DNA of 64,000 bases from Desulfuromonadaceae bacterium. Lineage in GTDB: Bacteria; Desulfobacterota; Desulfuromonadia; Geobacterales; Pseudopelobacteraceae. Below are positions 55,348 through 64,000 of the stretch, in pieces. Location of the stretch: NCBI GenBank assembly GCA_028687585.1, contig JAQTZV010000002.1, positions 1-64,000 of the forward strand, read 5' to 3'. Made by a program: the position numbers and the translations under genes. Position 1 is the stretch's first letter. Every line of letters begins with the position of its first letter. Below the pieces are notes generated by a model. That model saw nothing but the letters and a program-made list of their open reading frames with translations. It searched no databases and had not been told where the DNA came from.

Positions 55348-57456
55348 ATGGAACAAAATGTTCAGGTTGAATTTGGGGGCAGAACAATTACACTGTCTAC
55401 CGGAAAGATGGCAAAACAGGCCAGTGGCGCTGTTGTCGTCAGTTGTGGCGATACCGTGGTTCTCGTCACCGTTGTTGCATCAAAAGAAGCCAAAGAAGGG
55501 CAGGACTTTTTCCCGCTTACAGTGAATTACACAGAGAAGGCCTATGCCGGCGGCAAGATCCCGGGAGGCTTTTTTAAACGCGAAGCGCGCCCTACCGATC
55601 CTGAAACGCTTACCTGTCGTCTGATCGATCGTCCGATCCGCCCGCTGTTTCCGGAAACATTTCTGAACGATACCCAGATAATTGCAACGGTTGTCTCGGC
55701 TGATCAGGATAATGACCCGGGGATCCTGTCAATGCTGGGAGCTTCTGCCGCGCTGATGATCTCTGATATTCCGTTTCAGGGCCCGATTGCCGGTGCAAAA
55801 GTCGCACGAGTGGATGGCAGGTTCATCTGCAATCCTTCTGCTGAAGAACTTGAAAACAGTGATCTTGAAATAGTTGTTGCCGCAAGTCGCGATGCGGTAA
55901 TCATGGTCGAGGGCGAGGCTAAATTTGTTTCTGAGGCTGATCTGCTGGAAGGGGTGTTTTTTGCTAAAGAAGCGATGCTGCCGCTGATTGAAGCTCAGGA
56001 AAAACTGCAGAAACTTGCTGGAGTCGCAAAACGCGCTGTTAAGCCGGTAGCTGTTGATGAAGTTCTGCAGGCACGGGTGAAGGAGCTTGCGTATAATCGT
56101 ATTAGCGAAGCGGTCAAGCTGAAGGCAAAAAATGAGCGTCATGATCAGATTGATCTGATCAAGGCTGAAACTATTGAAGCCCTCAGGGAAGAATTTGAAG
56201 GCTCCGCAAAACAGATTAAAGCGTTTCTGGGTGATTTCGAGTATGACTGTGTCCGCGCTGATGTCCTAAATACCGGCATTCGCATCGATGGCCGTACTAC
56301 GAACTCTATTCGCCCGATCAGTACTGAAACCGGTTTTCTGCCGCGTGTTCATGGTTCCGCTCTCTTTACCCGTGGCGAAACACAGGCGCTGGTTGCTGCG
56401 ACACTCGGCACCTCCAGTGATGAACAGCGTATTGATTCGCTCTACGGTGCTTCACGCAAGCGCTTCCTGCTGCACTATAACTTTCCTCCGTTCTCTGTTG
56501 GCGAAACCAGCTTCCGTCTCGGACCTGGGCGTAGAGAGATCGGTCACGGCATGTTGGCCGAGCGTGCGCTTGCCGCTGTGCTGCCGAAGCATGATGATTT
56601 TCCGTATACAATCCGTATTGTTTCTGAAACTCTTGAAAGTAACGGTTCCTCCTCAATGGCTGCCGTCTGCGGCGGCTGCATGTCGATGATGGATGCCGGT
56701 ATCCCGGTTACTGCCCCGGTTGCCGGTATTGCCATGGGTCTGATCAAAGAGGGGGACAAATTCGCCATCCTGTCTGATATTCTGGGTGATGAAGATCATC
56801 TCGGCGATATGGACTTCAAGGTTGCCGGTACGGCAGAAGGCGTTACCGCTCTTCAGATGGATATCAAAATCGGCGGCGTCACTAAGGAAATCATGGAGCA
56901 GGCCCTTAAACAGGCCCGTGAAGGTCGCCTCCACATCCTCGGCAAAATGGCTGAAACTCTTGCCGCTCCACGGGCTGAGATGTCTCCGTTTGCCCCACGT
57001 ATCACTACAATCTACGTCAAAACAGATCGTATCCGCGACGTCATCGGCACCGGCGGCAAGAATATCCGCAATATTACCGAGACAACCGGTGTAACGGTTG
57101 ACATCGACGATACCGGGCGTATCAATATCGCCAGTACCAACAAGGAAGCGTGTGATCTGGCTATTCAGATGATCCGTGGACTGACCGATGAGGCCGAAGA
57201 GGGCAAATTGTACATGGGTACTGTCCGCAAGATCATGGATTTCGGTGCTTTTGTTGAGATCATGCCTGGTACGGATGGCCTGGTTCATATATCCGAACTT
57301 GACACTGCACGGGTGAAGCTGGTTACAGACGTTATGAACGAAGGTGACACCGTGTTGGTCAAATGTATCGGTGTAGATAAAAATGGCAAGATCAAACTCT
57401 CCCGCAAGGAAGCGCTTGGCTATAATCTTGACGGTACAAAAACAGACGCTGCATAA
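55348..57456 (+). CDS. pnp: Polyribonucleotide nucleotidyltransferase (PNPase)
   Basis: 702 aa phosphorolytic 3'-5' exoribonuclease, core of the RNA degradosome. Two RNase PH domains (about residues 1-230 and 310-550; [28 protein letters not shown]), then KH ([16 protein letters not shown]) and S1 ([28 protein letters not shown]). An AGAGGAGA ribosome site precedes the ATG. In E. coli PNPase controls its own mRNA from the 5' leader; the structured spacer here could allow the same. A strong terminator follows. Confidence 0.98.
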   Translation: MEQNVQVEFGGRTITLSTGKMAKQASGAVVVSCGDTVVLVTVVASKEAKEGQDFFPLTVNYTEKAYAGGKIPGGFFKREARPTDPETLTCRLIDRPIRPLFPETFLNDTQIIATVVSADQDNDPGILSMLGASAALMISDIPFQGPIAGAKVARVDGRFICNPSAEELENSDLEIVVAASRDAVIMVEGEAKFVSEADLLEGVFFAKEAMLPLIEAQEKLQKLAGVAKRAVKPVAVDEVLQARVKELAYNRISEAVKLKAKNERHDQIDLIKAETIEALREEFEGSAKQIKAFLGDFEYDCVRADVLNTGIRIDGRTTNSIRPISTETGFLPRVHGSALFTRGETQALVAATLGTSSDEQRIDSLYGASRKRFLLHYNFPPFSVGETSFRLGPGRREIGHGMLAERALAAVLPKHDDFPYTIRIVSETLESNGSSSMAAVCGGCMSMMDAGIPVTAPVAGIAMGLIKEGDKFAILSDILGDEDHLGDMDFKVAGTAEGVTALQMDIKIGGVTKEIMEQALKQAREGRLHILGKMAETLAAPRAEMSPFAPRITTIYVKTDRIRDVIGTGGKNIRNITETTGVTVDIDDTGRINIASTNKEACDLAIQMIRGLTDEAEEGKLYMGTVRKIMDFGAFVEIMPGTDGLVHISELDTARVKLVTDVMNEGDTVLVKCIGVDKNGKIKLSRKEALGYNLDGTKTDAA

Positions 57457-57485
57457 GTTCAGCAAGAGCAGAAATCTGATTGGGA

Positions 57486-57518
57486 GGCGGAGCCGGAAAC
57501 GGCTTCGCCTTTTCTTTT
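57486..57518 (+). terminator. Terminator after pnp
   Basis: GGCGGAGCCG (57486-57495) pairs with CGGCTTCGCC (57500-57509, one G:T), GAAA tetraloop, then TTTTCTTTT. A textbook intrinsic terminator. Confidence 0.93.
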
Positions 57519-57570
57519 GCCTGCAGTTGATGCATAGTGGGGCGTCCATCATCCTTCCGGAGGTACATCC

Positions 57571-59097
57571 ATGAATAAAAGCCGGCTTGCCGCCATAGAC
57601 ATAGGGACAAATTCGATCCGCTGTATCGTTGTTGAAGTAGATCAGCAGGGGCGCTATACGATTCTTGATGACGAAAAAGCGACCGTCCGGCTTGGAGAAA
57701 ATCTGGCGGCAAGCGGCGCAATATCTCCGGCGGCGTTTGCCCGGGCGGTGGATGCCATATCACGTATCCGCAAATTAATTGAAGGCCTGAAAGTGACAGA
57801 TGTTGAAGCGGTCGCGACCAGTGCCGTGCGGAGCGCAGTGAATGGTGATGAGCTGGTTGCCGTTCTGACCCGCGAATTGGGGCGCGAGATTAAAATAATA
57901 ACGGGAGATGAAGAGGCGGAACTGGTTGCCCGCTCAGTGCGCCACAATTTCGATATGAGCGGCAAGCGCTATATGATTATCGATATCGGCGGCGGTAGCG
58001 TTGAGATCATGAGCGCCGTTGCCAATCACGTGGAAAACAGTTATTCACTTGAGCTGGGCGCCGTTCGGATGACGGACAAGTTTATAAAGACAGATCCGGT
58101 CCACCCCTCCGAAATAGAAAAACTGAGACGTTTTATCCGTTCGGAACTGAAATCAAGCTTCCCGGAAGATCGACCGACGGTACAGACCTTTATCGGTTCA
58201 GGCGGAACCATAACGACTCTGGCGAGCATGGTTATGAGTATGCGCAAGCAGTCATTTTCGTCATCTCACGGCTTTGAAGTGCTCCGCTCGGAAGTTGTTC
58301 ATCTGCTGGCGATGCTGGCCCGCAAGGATGTAAAGTCATTGCGGGATATCCCCGGGCTTAATCCTGACCGTGCCGATATCATTGTCGCCGGACTGGTCGT
58401 CATTGATGAGCTGATGAAATTCTTCGGAGCCAACATGTTGCTGGTTAATGAGCGCGGTATCCGTGAGGGGTTGATAATCAGCGGTATGAAACGGCTCAAA
58501 TTGCTTCCCGATATGGCCGTACAGCGCAACTGGAAGGAATCAATTCTCGAATTTGCCCGCTCATGCCACTATGACGAACCGCATTCACGCCACGTCGCCA
58601 AACTTGCCTTGAGTATCTTTGACCATCTTGTCAAAGAGTCCGGTTTCAAAAAAAATGACCGCAGACTGTTGGAAGCAGCCGCTCTGCTGCATGACGTCGG
58701 CTATTTTATCAGCTACAACAGTCACCATAAGCATTCTCATCATCTGATCCGTCACGCCGAGCTGTTTGGATTTACACCACGGGAGCGTGAAATGATGGCG
58801 CTGATTGCCCGCTATCATCGCAAGTCGCTGCCAAAGAAAAAACATCCGGAATATTGTCGGCTGGAACCAAAAGATCAATTGGCGGTAAGCCGGCTCGGCG
58901 GTATTTTGCGCCTGTCCGACGGTCTGGATCGGCGCAGAAGCGGCCTGGTTGAAATTGTGGCGTTCAAGCGGGTCGGCACCGTGTTTACTTTCAAGTTGCT
59001 CGGTACGGAAGATATATCCGTAGAAATATTTGGCGGGAACGCGAAAAAGGATCTCTTTGAAAAATCGTTCGGGGGGACGGTAGTTTTTGAAGCATAA
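57571..59097 (+). CDS. Ppx/GppA phosphatase with C-terminal HD domain
   Basis: 508 aa. Residues 1-305 are the actin-like Ppx/GppA core (AIDIGTNSIRCIVVEV, ATSAVRSAVNG, IIDIGGGSVEIMS). Residues about 320-508 carry an HD-type domain (SRHVAKLALSIF, ALLHDVGYF, HHKHSHHLIRH), as in full-length exopolyphosphatase/pppGpp phosphatase. A second, core-only member is encoded at 9721. GGAGG precedes the ATG. Substrate is polyphosphate or pppGpp. It is the last plus-strand gene before the glycerol genes, which converge on it. Confidence 0.93.
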   Translation: MNKSRLAAIDIGTNSIRCIVVEVDQQGRYTILDDEKATVRLGENLAASGAISPAAFARAVDAISRIRKLIEGLKVTDVEAVATSAVRSAVNGDELVAVLTRELGREIKIITGDEEAELVARSVRHNFDMSGKRYMIIDIGGGSVEIMSAVANHVENSYSLELGAVRMTDKFIKTDPVHPSEIEKLRRFIRSELKSSFPEDRPTVQTFIGSGGTITTLASMVMSMRKQSFSSSHGFEVLRSEVVHLLAMLARKDVKSLRDIPGLNPDRADIIVAGLVVIDELMKFFGANMLLVNERGIREGLIISGMKRLKLLPDMAVQRNWKESILEFARSCHYDEPHSRHVAKLALSIFDHLVKESGFKKNDRRLLEAAALLHDVGYFISYNSHHKHSHHLIRHAELFGFTPREREMMALIARYHRKSLPKKKHPEYCRLEPKDQLAVSRLGGILRLSDGLDRRRSGLVEIVAFKRVGTVFTFKLLGTEDISVEIFGGNAKKDLFEKSFGGTVVFEA

Positions 59098-59120
59098 GGC
59101 ACTCGGTTGAACTTCTCCAT

Positions 59121-60677
59121 TCACTTCAGCAGGTACCCGCTGGCCAGTTTAGAAAAGGCGGCAACCTGCGACTCCTGCCAGACCCGGTCCTGTCCCAGTT
59201 CCTGCGCCATCACTGCAGCGACGGCCGGCGCTGCAGTGATGGCGGCCCGGGCATCGAGTAACAGCGCCCGGGTGCGGCGGGCCAGAATATCTTCAACGGT
59301 TCTTGCCCCTTCGTAGCGCACCCCCCAGACCACTTCACCGACGCAATAGGGCAACCGGGGATGCAGCGCGGCACGCCAATCCGGGTTTTCCGTCAGTAAC
59401 TGTTCCAGTTTCACCCCGTCACAGCCGTACACTTGCAGCGGGTCGATCGGGTCGCCACCCACCTGCCAGCCGTGAATGTGCAGCGTGGCGGTGACGGAGG
59501 GGCGCTCGTCCAGTCCGGCTACCTGGGCGGCAGCAGTGACGGTGTCTTCCCCCATTTTGCGGTAAGTCGTCCATTTGCCGCCGGCAATGGTGATCAGCCC
59601 GCTGCTCTCCACCAGCAGGGTATGGTCGCGGGAGAGTGATGCGGTGTCACTCCCGGCATCACTACGGATCAGAGGCCGGATACCGGCGAAGACGCTCAAC
59701 ACATCAGAACGCTCCGGATGGCGGGTCAGGTAGCGGGCTGCGTGAGATAGCAGAAAATCAATTTCCTCCGGCAGCGGGCGGGGTTCGAGTGTGGCAGTAG
59801 GGATCGGCGTGTCGGTGGTCCCCACGATCGTCCGGCCGTGCCAGGGGACCGCGAACAGCACCCGGCCATCATCGGTATGGGGCACCATAATGGCGCTCTC
59901 ACCTGGAAGGAACGAACCGTCAAGCACCAGATGCACTCCCTGGCTGGGAGAAATCAGCTCCCGAGCTTCGGGATCGACCATCCTCCGTACTCCGTCAACG
60001 AAGGGACCAGCGGCGTTGATCACGGCTCGCCCTTTGATCCGGAACAGGCGGCCGCTTTCCGTGTCCTGCGCTTCCACTCCTGCAACAAAACCCACTTCAC
60101 GGATGATGCCGGTCACCGGCAGGTAATTGAGCGCAACCCCGCCCAGGTCGGTTAGAGTCAGGGTCAGGCTGATCGCCAGGCGGGCATCGTCGAACTGGCC
60201 GTCATGGTAGATTACCCCGCCGCGCAGGCCGAGAGGTTCCACGGTCGGAATCTGTAGCAGGGTCTCCTCCCGCGACAGCAGACGGGACGGCCCGAGCCCC
60301 AGCCTGCCTGCAAGGATGTCGTAGAGTTTGAGACCGATGCCGTAAAAAGGGCCTTCCCACCAATCGTAGAGCGGTACGACAAAAGATTGATTGTGCACCA
60401 GGTGCGGGGCGTTGCGGATCAGCAGGCCGCGCTCCCGGAGCGCATCCAGCACCATCGACAGGTTGCCCTGCTGCAGATAGCGCACTCCGCCGTGAATCAG
60501 CTTGGTGCTCCGGCTGGAAGTCCCCTGAGCAAAATCACCCCGCTCCAGCAGCAGAGTGTGGTAGCCGCGGCTGGCTGCCTCCACCGCCGTACCGAGGCCG
60601 GTGGCGCCGCCGCCGATCACGATCATGTCCCAGACCCGGTCGCTGGCGAGTTGCAGCAATAAATCATTGCGTTTCAT
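59121..60677 (-). CDS. glpD: Aerobic-type glycerol-3-phosphate dehydrogenase
   Basis: 518 aa FAD enzyme, membrane-associated, that oxidises glycerol-3-phosphate to dihydroxyacetone phosphate and passes electrons to quinone. The FAD motif [19 protein letters not shown] sits near residue 20, then HGGVRYLQQ and TTDTPIP. The start at 60677 overlaps the glpK stop (ATGA); an ATG at 60689 would add four residues. The sequence is clearly richer in G+C than most of the window: by hand, 44 of 60 bases at 60541-60600 and 42 of 60 at 59821-59880. That contrast suggests acquisition from a GC-rich relative. Confidence 0.95.
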   Translation of the reverse strand: MKRNDLLLQLASDRVWDMIVIGGGATGLGTAVEAASRGYHTLLLERGDFAQGTSSRSTKLIHGGVRYLQQGNLSMVLDALRERGLLIRNAPHLVHNQSFVVPLYDWWEGPFYGIGLKLYDILAGRLGLGPSRLLSREETLLQIPTVEPLGLRGGVIYHDGQFDDARLAISLTLTLTDLGGVALNYLPVTGIIREVGFVAGVEAQDTESGRLFRIKGRAVINAAGPFVDGVRRMVDPEARELISPSQGVHLVLDGSFLPGESAIMVPHTDDGRVLFAVPWHGRTIVGTTDTPIPTATLEPRPLPEEIDFLLSHAARYLTRHPERSDVLSVFAGIRPLIRSDAGSDTASLSRDHTLLVESSGLITIAGGKWTTYRKMGEDTVTAAAQVAGLDERPSVTATLHIHGWQVGGDPIDPLQVYGCDGVKLEQLLTENPDWRAALHPRLPYCVGEVVWGVRYEGARTVEDILARRTRALLLDARAAITAAPAVAAVMAQELGQDRVWQESQVAAFSKLASGYLLK

Positions 60678-62164
60678 GGCAATGCCCATCCCTTTGCGCG
60701 CACCAGCGCCCGACTCCAGTTACGGCGAAGTTCGGCCGCCTTACTCCGCTCCATTGACGGAGTAAAGGTGCGTTCTGCCTGCCAGAGATGACTGATCTCC
60801 CTGCGGTCCTGCCAGTATCCGACCGCCAGTCCGGCCAGATAGGCCGCTCCCAGTGCCGTCGTCTCCCGCACCATCGGTCGCACAACCGGGCAACCGAGCA
60901 GGTCGGCCTGAAACTGCATCAGCAGATTATTGGCGGTAGCGCCGCCATCCACCCGCAGTTCGGCCAGCGGCGTACCGGCATCCGCTTCCATCGCCTCCAG
61001 CAGGTCGGCGGTCTGGAAGGCGATACTTTCCAGAGTGGCCCGGGCAATGTGCGCGCCGGTCGTGCCGCGGGTCATTCCGAACAGGGCGCCACGGGCATAG
61101 GGGTCCCAGTGGGGGGCTCCCAGGCCGGTAAAAGCCGGGACAAGATAGACGCCGCCGTTGTCGGAAACCGAAGCGGCCAGCGGTTCTACTTCAGCTGACG
61201 TACGGATGATGCCGAGACCGTCCCGCAGCCACTGTACCGCCGCCCCGGCCACGAAGACGCTTCCTTCCAGGGCATACTCGGTCTGGCCTCCTATGCTGCA
61301 TGCTACCGTGGAAATGAGGTTCTGTCCGGAGATGACCGGCTGCGAACCGGTATGCATCAGCATGAAACAGCCGGTTCCATAGGTGTTTTTGACCATGCCG
61401 GGCCGGTCACAGAGTTGGCCGAACAGCGCCGCCTGCTGGTCGCCGGCCATGCCGGCAATCGGTATCCGCGCAGCCAGAAAACGTGCTGCAGTATGGCCGT
61501 AAATCTCACTTGAAGATACAACCTCGGGAAGCAGTGATGGGGGGATACGGAGCAGTTCCAGGAGTTCATTATCCCAGGTCCCGTTATGGATATTGAACAG
61601 CAGGGTGCGGGAAGCGTTGCTGGCATCGGTTACATGACGTTCGCCGCCGGTAAGGTTCCAAACGAGCCAGGAATCGATCGTGCCGAAAGCCAGCTCCCCA
61701 GCTTCGGACCTGGCTCGTGCGCCGGGTACATGGTCGAGCAGCCAGGCCAGTTTGGTGCCGGAGAAATAGGGATCCAGCACCAATCCGGTTTTTTCCCGAA
61801 ATGTCGACTCATGTCCCTGGGACCGGAGCAGGTCGCATGCATCCGCAGTGCGCCGGTCCTGCCAGACAATGGCATGATGGATCGGTTTCCCGCTGCAGCG
61901 GTCCCAGACAACCGTTGTTTCCCGTTGGTTGGTGATGCCGATGGCGGCAATGTCGGCGGCCGTTATACCGGCCCGGGCAATAGCCTCCACCGCCACGCCC
62001 AGTTGGGAGGCCCATATTTCGTCGGCATCGTGTTCCACCAGTCCGGGAGCGGGAAATATTTGACGGAATTCCTTCTGAGCAAGAGCGCAGATTGTGCCGT
62101 CATGGTCGAACACCAGGGCACGGGAACTGGTTGTCCCCTGGTCAAGGGCAAGGATAAAGCTCAT
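60674..62164 (-). CDS. glpK: Glycerol kinase
   Basis: 496 aa FGGY-family kinase that phosphorylates glycerol to glycerol-3-phosphate. [18 protein letters not shown] at the N-terminus and [28 protein letters not shown] and [15 protein letters not shown] are typical. AGGAGG lies nine bases before the ATG. First gene of a glpK-glpD operon; no glycerol facilitator (glpF) or glpR regulator is adjacent. It shares the high G+C of glpD. Confidence 0.96.
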   Translation of the reverse strand: MSFILALDQGTTSSRALVFDHDGTICALAQKEFRQIFPAPGLVEHDADEIWASQLGVAVEAIARAGITAADIAAIGITNQRETTVVWDRCSGKPIHHAIVWQDRRTADACDLLRSQGHESTFREKTGLVLDPYFSGTKLAWLLDHVPGARARSEAGELAFGTIDSWLVWNLTGGERHVTDASNASRTLLFNIHNGTWDNELLELLRIPPSLLPEVVSSSEIYGHTAARFLAARIPIAGMAGDQQAALFGQLCDRPGMVKNTYGTGCFMLMHTGSQPVISGQNLISTVACSIGGQTEYALEGSVFVAGAAVQWLRDGLGIIRTSAEVEPLAASVSDNGGVYLVPAFTGLGAPHWDPYARGALFGMTRGTTGAHIARATLESIAFQTADLLEAMEADAGTPLAELRVDGGATANNLLMQFQADLLGCPVVRPMVRETTALGAAYLAGLAVGYWQDRREISHLWQAERTFTPSMERSKAAELRRNWSRALVRAKGWALP

Positions 62165-62189
62165 CGTTCATGACCTCCTCTTTCTCAGA

Positions 62190-62789
62190 TCACTCTTTAA
62201 AGTACTTGATAATGCACGCTTCCGGCTTTTGGTGCAGCAATGCCTCTTCGTAGTTGCAGATTTCCGCGTACAAAGCCTCGGCAGGAGCGGGACAAATACC
62301 CGCATAAACGTGTCACCATTCAGTGCAAGTTTGGTGCAAACAATGCCGCCCTTGCCGGCAAATTCGCTGCCATGCTTGGGGAGTTTGGCCTCGAGTTCTT
62401 TGGCATTCGGTTTGACCGCCTCGGTGATTTTTTGCGAACCGGCATCGTAAAATTCAACAATAACCAGATGATCCTGTTCTATCTCAATCTGAATCTTGCG
62501 GTTGAGTTCAGCCAGAGCCTCAGGCGATGCTATTTCAGGTAGAGGGCTATCTGCCCAAATAGCTTGTCGTCTCTGCTTTTGCCATGTCCACGACATGGCT
62601 GTCCAGGCGGACAGTGCCGAGATAATGTACCAGACCGCCAATCACCAGCGACAGGATGAGACAGGGTAACATAAGTCTGATGGCAAGCCATGTATGAAGG
62701 TTATCAATCATCTGTGTTACAGCTCCTTTCATTTCTCCAGGAACTCCGGTTGCCTGGGGCCGTAAATTATGAAGAACCGGCTCCTTCAT
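62190..62789 (-). pseudogene. Frameshifted remnant of a membrane sensor-like gene
   Basis: Three pieces of one protein can be read in three minus-strand frames. The first (62789 to about 62550) has a membrane helix (LAIRLMLPCLILSLVIGGL) and ends ETTSYLGR-stop. The second (about 62560 to 62280) continues LPEIASPEALAELNRKIQIE to TFMRVFVPLL, then degenerates. The third (about 62285 to 62190) reads PAEALYAEICNYEEALLHQK and ends KYFKE-stop. The run of sensible sequence across frames points to two frameshifts. The original was probably a periplasmic ligand-sensing (cache-like) domain protein. It lies just upstream of glpK on the same strand. Confidence 0.6.
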
Positions 62790-63145
62790 ACGCTTATTAT
62801 AGAGCCAAACTGTCTTTTGGCAATCTGCCGCAGGAGAATGCCCGCTCCTGCCCGCCTGAATCTCCGCAAGCTACACTGGCTCGCCGGGGGTGACAACGAC
62901 AACGATAATAAAGATTCCGGTACCTTATGTGTGTAGTTCCCGTTGATCTTTTCAGGGGTGGCAGACGCAGTACCACCCGGATTTTTCTACCCGAAATGAA
63001 CAATGATCAAGTTGTCACATACCTCACGGCTTTCATTGCGTTATTTGCAATTCAATTTGTCAGGAGCAGATTTTCTGCCTACGTCAAATGATGAAATATG
63101 ATATAAAAATGTACCGGCTAAAACCGGCAAGCTGACGGAGTATTC
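62790..63145. other. Intergenic region before the ABC exporter operon
   Basis: No gene is seen here. A hairpin GGGTGG (62956-62961)/CCACCC (62973-62978) followed by GGATTTTTCT is terminator-like on the plus strand, but no plus-strand gene lies upstream. AT-rich sequence with TATAAAAAT near 63100 may hold the promoter for the ABC genes, with no clear -35 box. Confidence 0.4.
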
Positions 63146-63826
63146 ATGCCCATCCTCGAAGCCCGATCCATCTCTAAGTCATACTCTATTAACAACACCA
63201 GGGCAACGGTCCTTGACGGTGTCTCTCTCTCTGTGGAGGAAGGTGAATTTCTTGTCATCAAGGGTGAAAGTGGTAGCGGTAAATCAACACTCCTCTCGAT
63301 CCTCTCGGGTCTCGACCGTCCTGATACCGGCCGAATCCTGCTGGTCGAGCGAGATATCACCGAACTCTCGGAAGAAGACCTTGCACCTGTCAGAAACAGC
63401 ACCTTCGGCTTCGTTTTTCAATCATTCCACCTGATCCCGTCGCTCACGGCGATAGAGAACGTAATGTTCCCGGCCGAACTTCGTGGAGACCCGTACGCAC
63501 GGGCAAAAGCGAATATGCTCCTTGAGCAGGTTGGGCTTTCCGGCAGGTCTGCCAGCTTTCCCCATCAACTCTCCGGCGGCGAGAAACAGCGTTGCGCAAT
63601 CTGTCGGGCATTGGTCAACGAACCGCAGATACTCTTTGCCGACGAACCGACCGGCAATCTCGACCTGGCAAACGGCAGAACAGTTATGGATCTGCTTTGT
63701 GATCTTCACAGCAAACGCCGGACAACGTTGATCCTCGTTACACACAGCCGGGAGATCGCACAAACTGCAGATCGGGTTATGACCCTCCGGGACGGCAGAA
63801 TGGTTGCCAATTCCGACCATGTATAA
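63146..63826 (+). CDS. ABC transporter ATP-binding protein, LolD/MacB type
   Basis: 226 aa ATPase subunit. Walker A Lys46 (GESGSGKST), Q-loop [17 protein letters not shown], signature LSGGEKQR at 142-149, Walker [13 protein letters not shown], and the switch histidine VTHSREIA. The short size and the DEPTGNLD context place it with LolD, MacB and FtsE-type systems that act on lipoproteins or envelope substrates. GGAG precedes the ATG. The permease gene starts inside its 3' end, so they form one exporter. Confidence 0.94.
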   Translation: MPILEARSISKSYSINNTRATVLDGVSLSVEEGEFLVIKGESGSGKSTLLSILSGLDRPDTGRILLVERDITELSEEDLAPVRNSTFGFVFQSFHLIPSLTAIENVMFPAELRGDPYARAKANMLLEQVGLSGRSASFPHQLSGGEKQRCAICRALVNEPQILFADEPTGNLDLANGRTVMDLLCDLHSKRRTTLILVTHSREIAQTADRVMTLRDGRMVANSDHV

Positions 63827-64000
63827 CCTGCGCCTCCTCCTCCGGCAAATTCGAGGGGCCTTGCGCCAGTCAACCGTCTTCGCACTCTGTGTGGCACTTT
63901 CAGTCATTACCATGGTTTCCTTAGGCAGCTTCAGTCGGAGCGTCCACTCATCTCTCCTGCGGGACGCTCGCGTTCTTCATGCTGCAGACATCATTATCAA
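63819..64000 (+). CDS. FtsX/MacB-type ABC permease, N-terminal part
   Basis: An open frame begins at ATG 63819, overlapping the ATPase gene by eight bases, and stays open to the window edge (60 codons). It reads [20 protein letters not shown] and then a hydrophobic helix (FALCVALSVITMVSLGSF), the usual start of an FtsX-like permease with one membrane helix before a large periplasmic domain. The rest lies outside the window. Confidence 0.85.
   Translation, partial: MYNLRLLLRQIRGALRQSTVFALCVALSVITMVSLGSFSRSVHSSLLRDARVLHAADIII

Noticed and set aside
56653-57552. 299-aa minus-strand open frame
   Set aside because: Antisense to pnp and through its terminator. No domain or ribosome site.

Overview
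The window looks like a stretch of chromosome from a Geobacter/Pelobacter-type member of the Desulfuromonadia. This is an inference from family recognition. It rests on the order yceD-rpmF-plsX-fabH-fabD-fabZ-fabG-acpP-fabF-rpiB-glyA, a coenzyme B12-dependent ribonucleotide reductase, the rimP-nusA-ylxR-infB-rbfA-nrnA-truB-rpsO-pnp cluster, sigma-54 features, and a GspE/PilB-type ATPase. Base composition is near 50% G+C except in a visibly GC-rich glpK-glpD pair. Almost every gene is intact and housekeeping. I see no CRISPR array, transposase, prophage or defence island.

Layout. 1-124: 3' end of a 5S rRNA gene and its terminator. 269-2104: bioB-bioD behind a clear BirA-type biotin operator. 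2082-5290: a SulP anion transporter facing an O-acetylhomoserine sulfhydrylase. 5340-9163: queD-queE (preQ0 synthesis), an unrecognised 126-residue protein, the rRNA methyltransferase RlmD and a TPR protein. 9255-12147: an IHF/HU protein, a short Ppx/GppA phosphatase and malQ. 12180-20858: the type II fatty-acid synthesis operon running into rpiB and glyA. 20895-23706: bioA and an NtrC-type regulator. 23712-26240 (minus strand): nrdJ followed by tRNA-Asp, with tandem NrdR-box-like sites upstream. 26398-32010: a parallel beta-helix protein, a cysteine-desulfurase-like enzyme, PhoH, tsaD and rsmA.

32152-34751: a sigma-54 promoter drives a small envelope operon (PAP2 phosphatase, DUF3943-like protein, small lipoprotein). 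35054-38923: a palindromic element, rmuC, a YciO/Sua5 protein, a small membrane protein and a YihY-family protein. 39004-41694: sucA with no sucB behind it. 41740-47241: an uncharacterised trio (receiver-like membrane protein, LysM protein, secretion/pilus ATPase). 47319-57518: the translation and RNA-turnover cluster, preceded by an intrinsic terminator only 17 bases before rimP. 57571-59097: a second Ppx/GppA with an HD domain. 59121-62164 (minus strand): glpK-glpD. 62190-62789 (minus strand): a frameshifted gene remnant. 63146-64000: the start of an ABC exporter operon cut by the window edge.

The most interesting non-coding signal is a dispersed palindromic element with three related copies (35054-35172, 43517-43595, 55163-55304). 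Other signals worth checking are the BirA and NrdR sites, the sigma-54 promoter and the attenuator-like hairpin before rimP-nusA. I do not see a convincing wholly new system. The best candidates for undescribed biology are the sigma-54 envelope operon and the receiver-LysM-ATPase trio.
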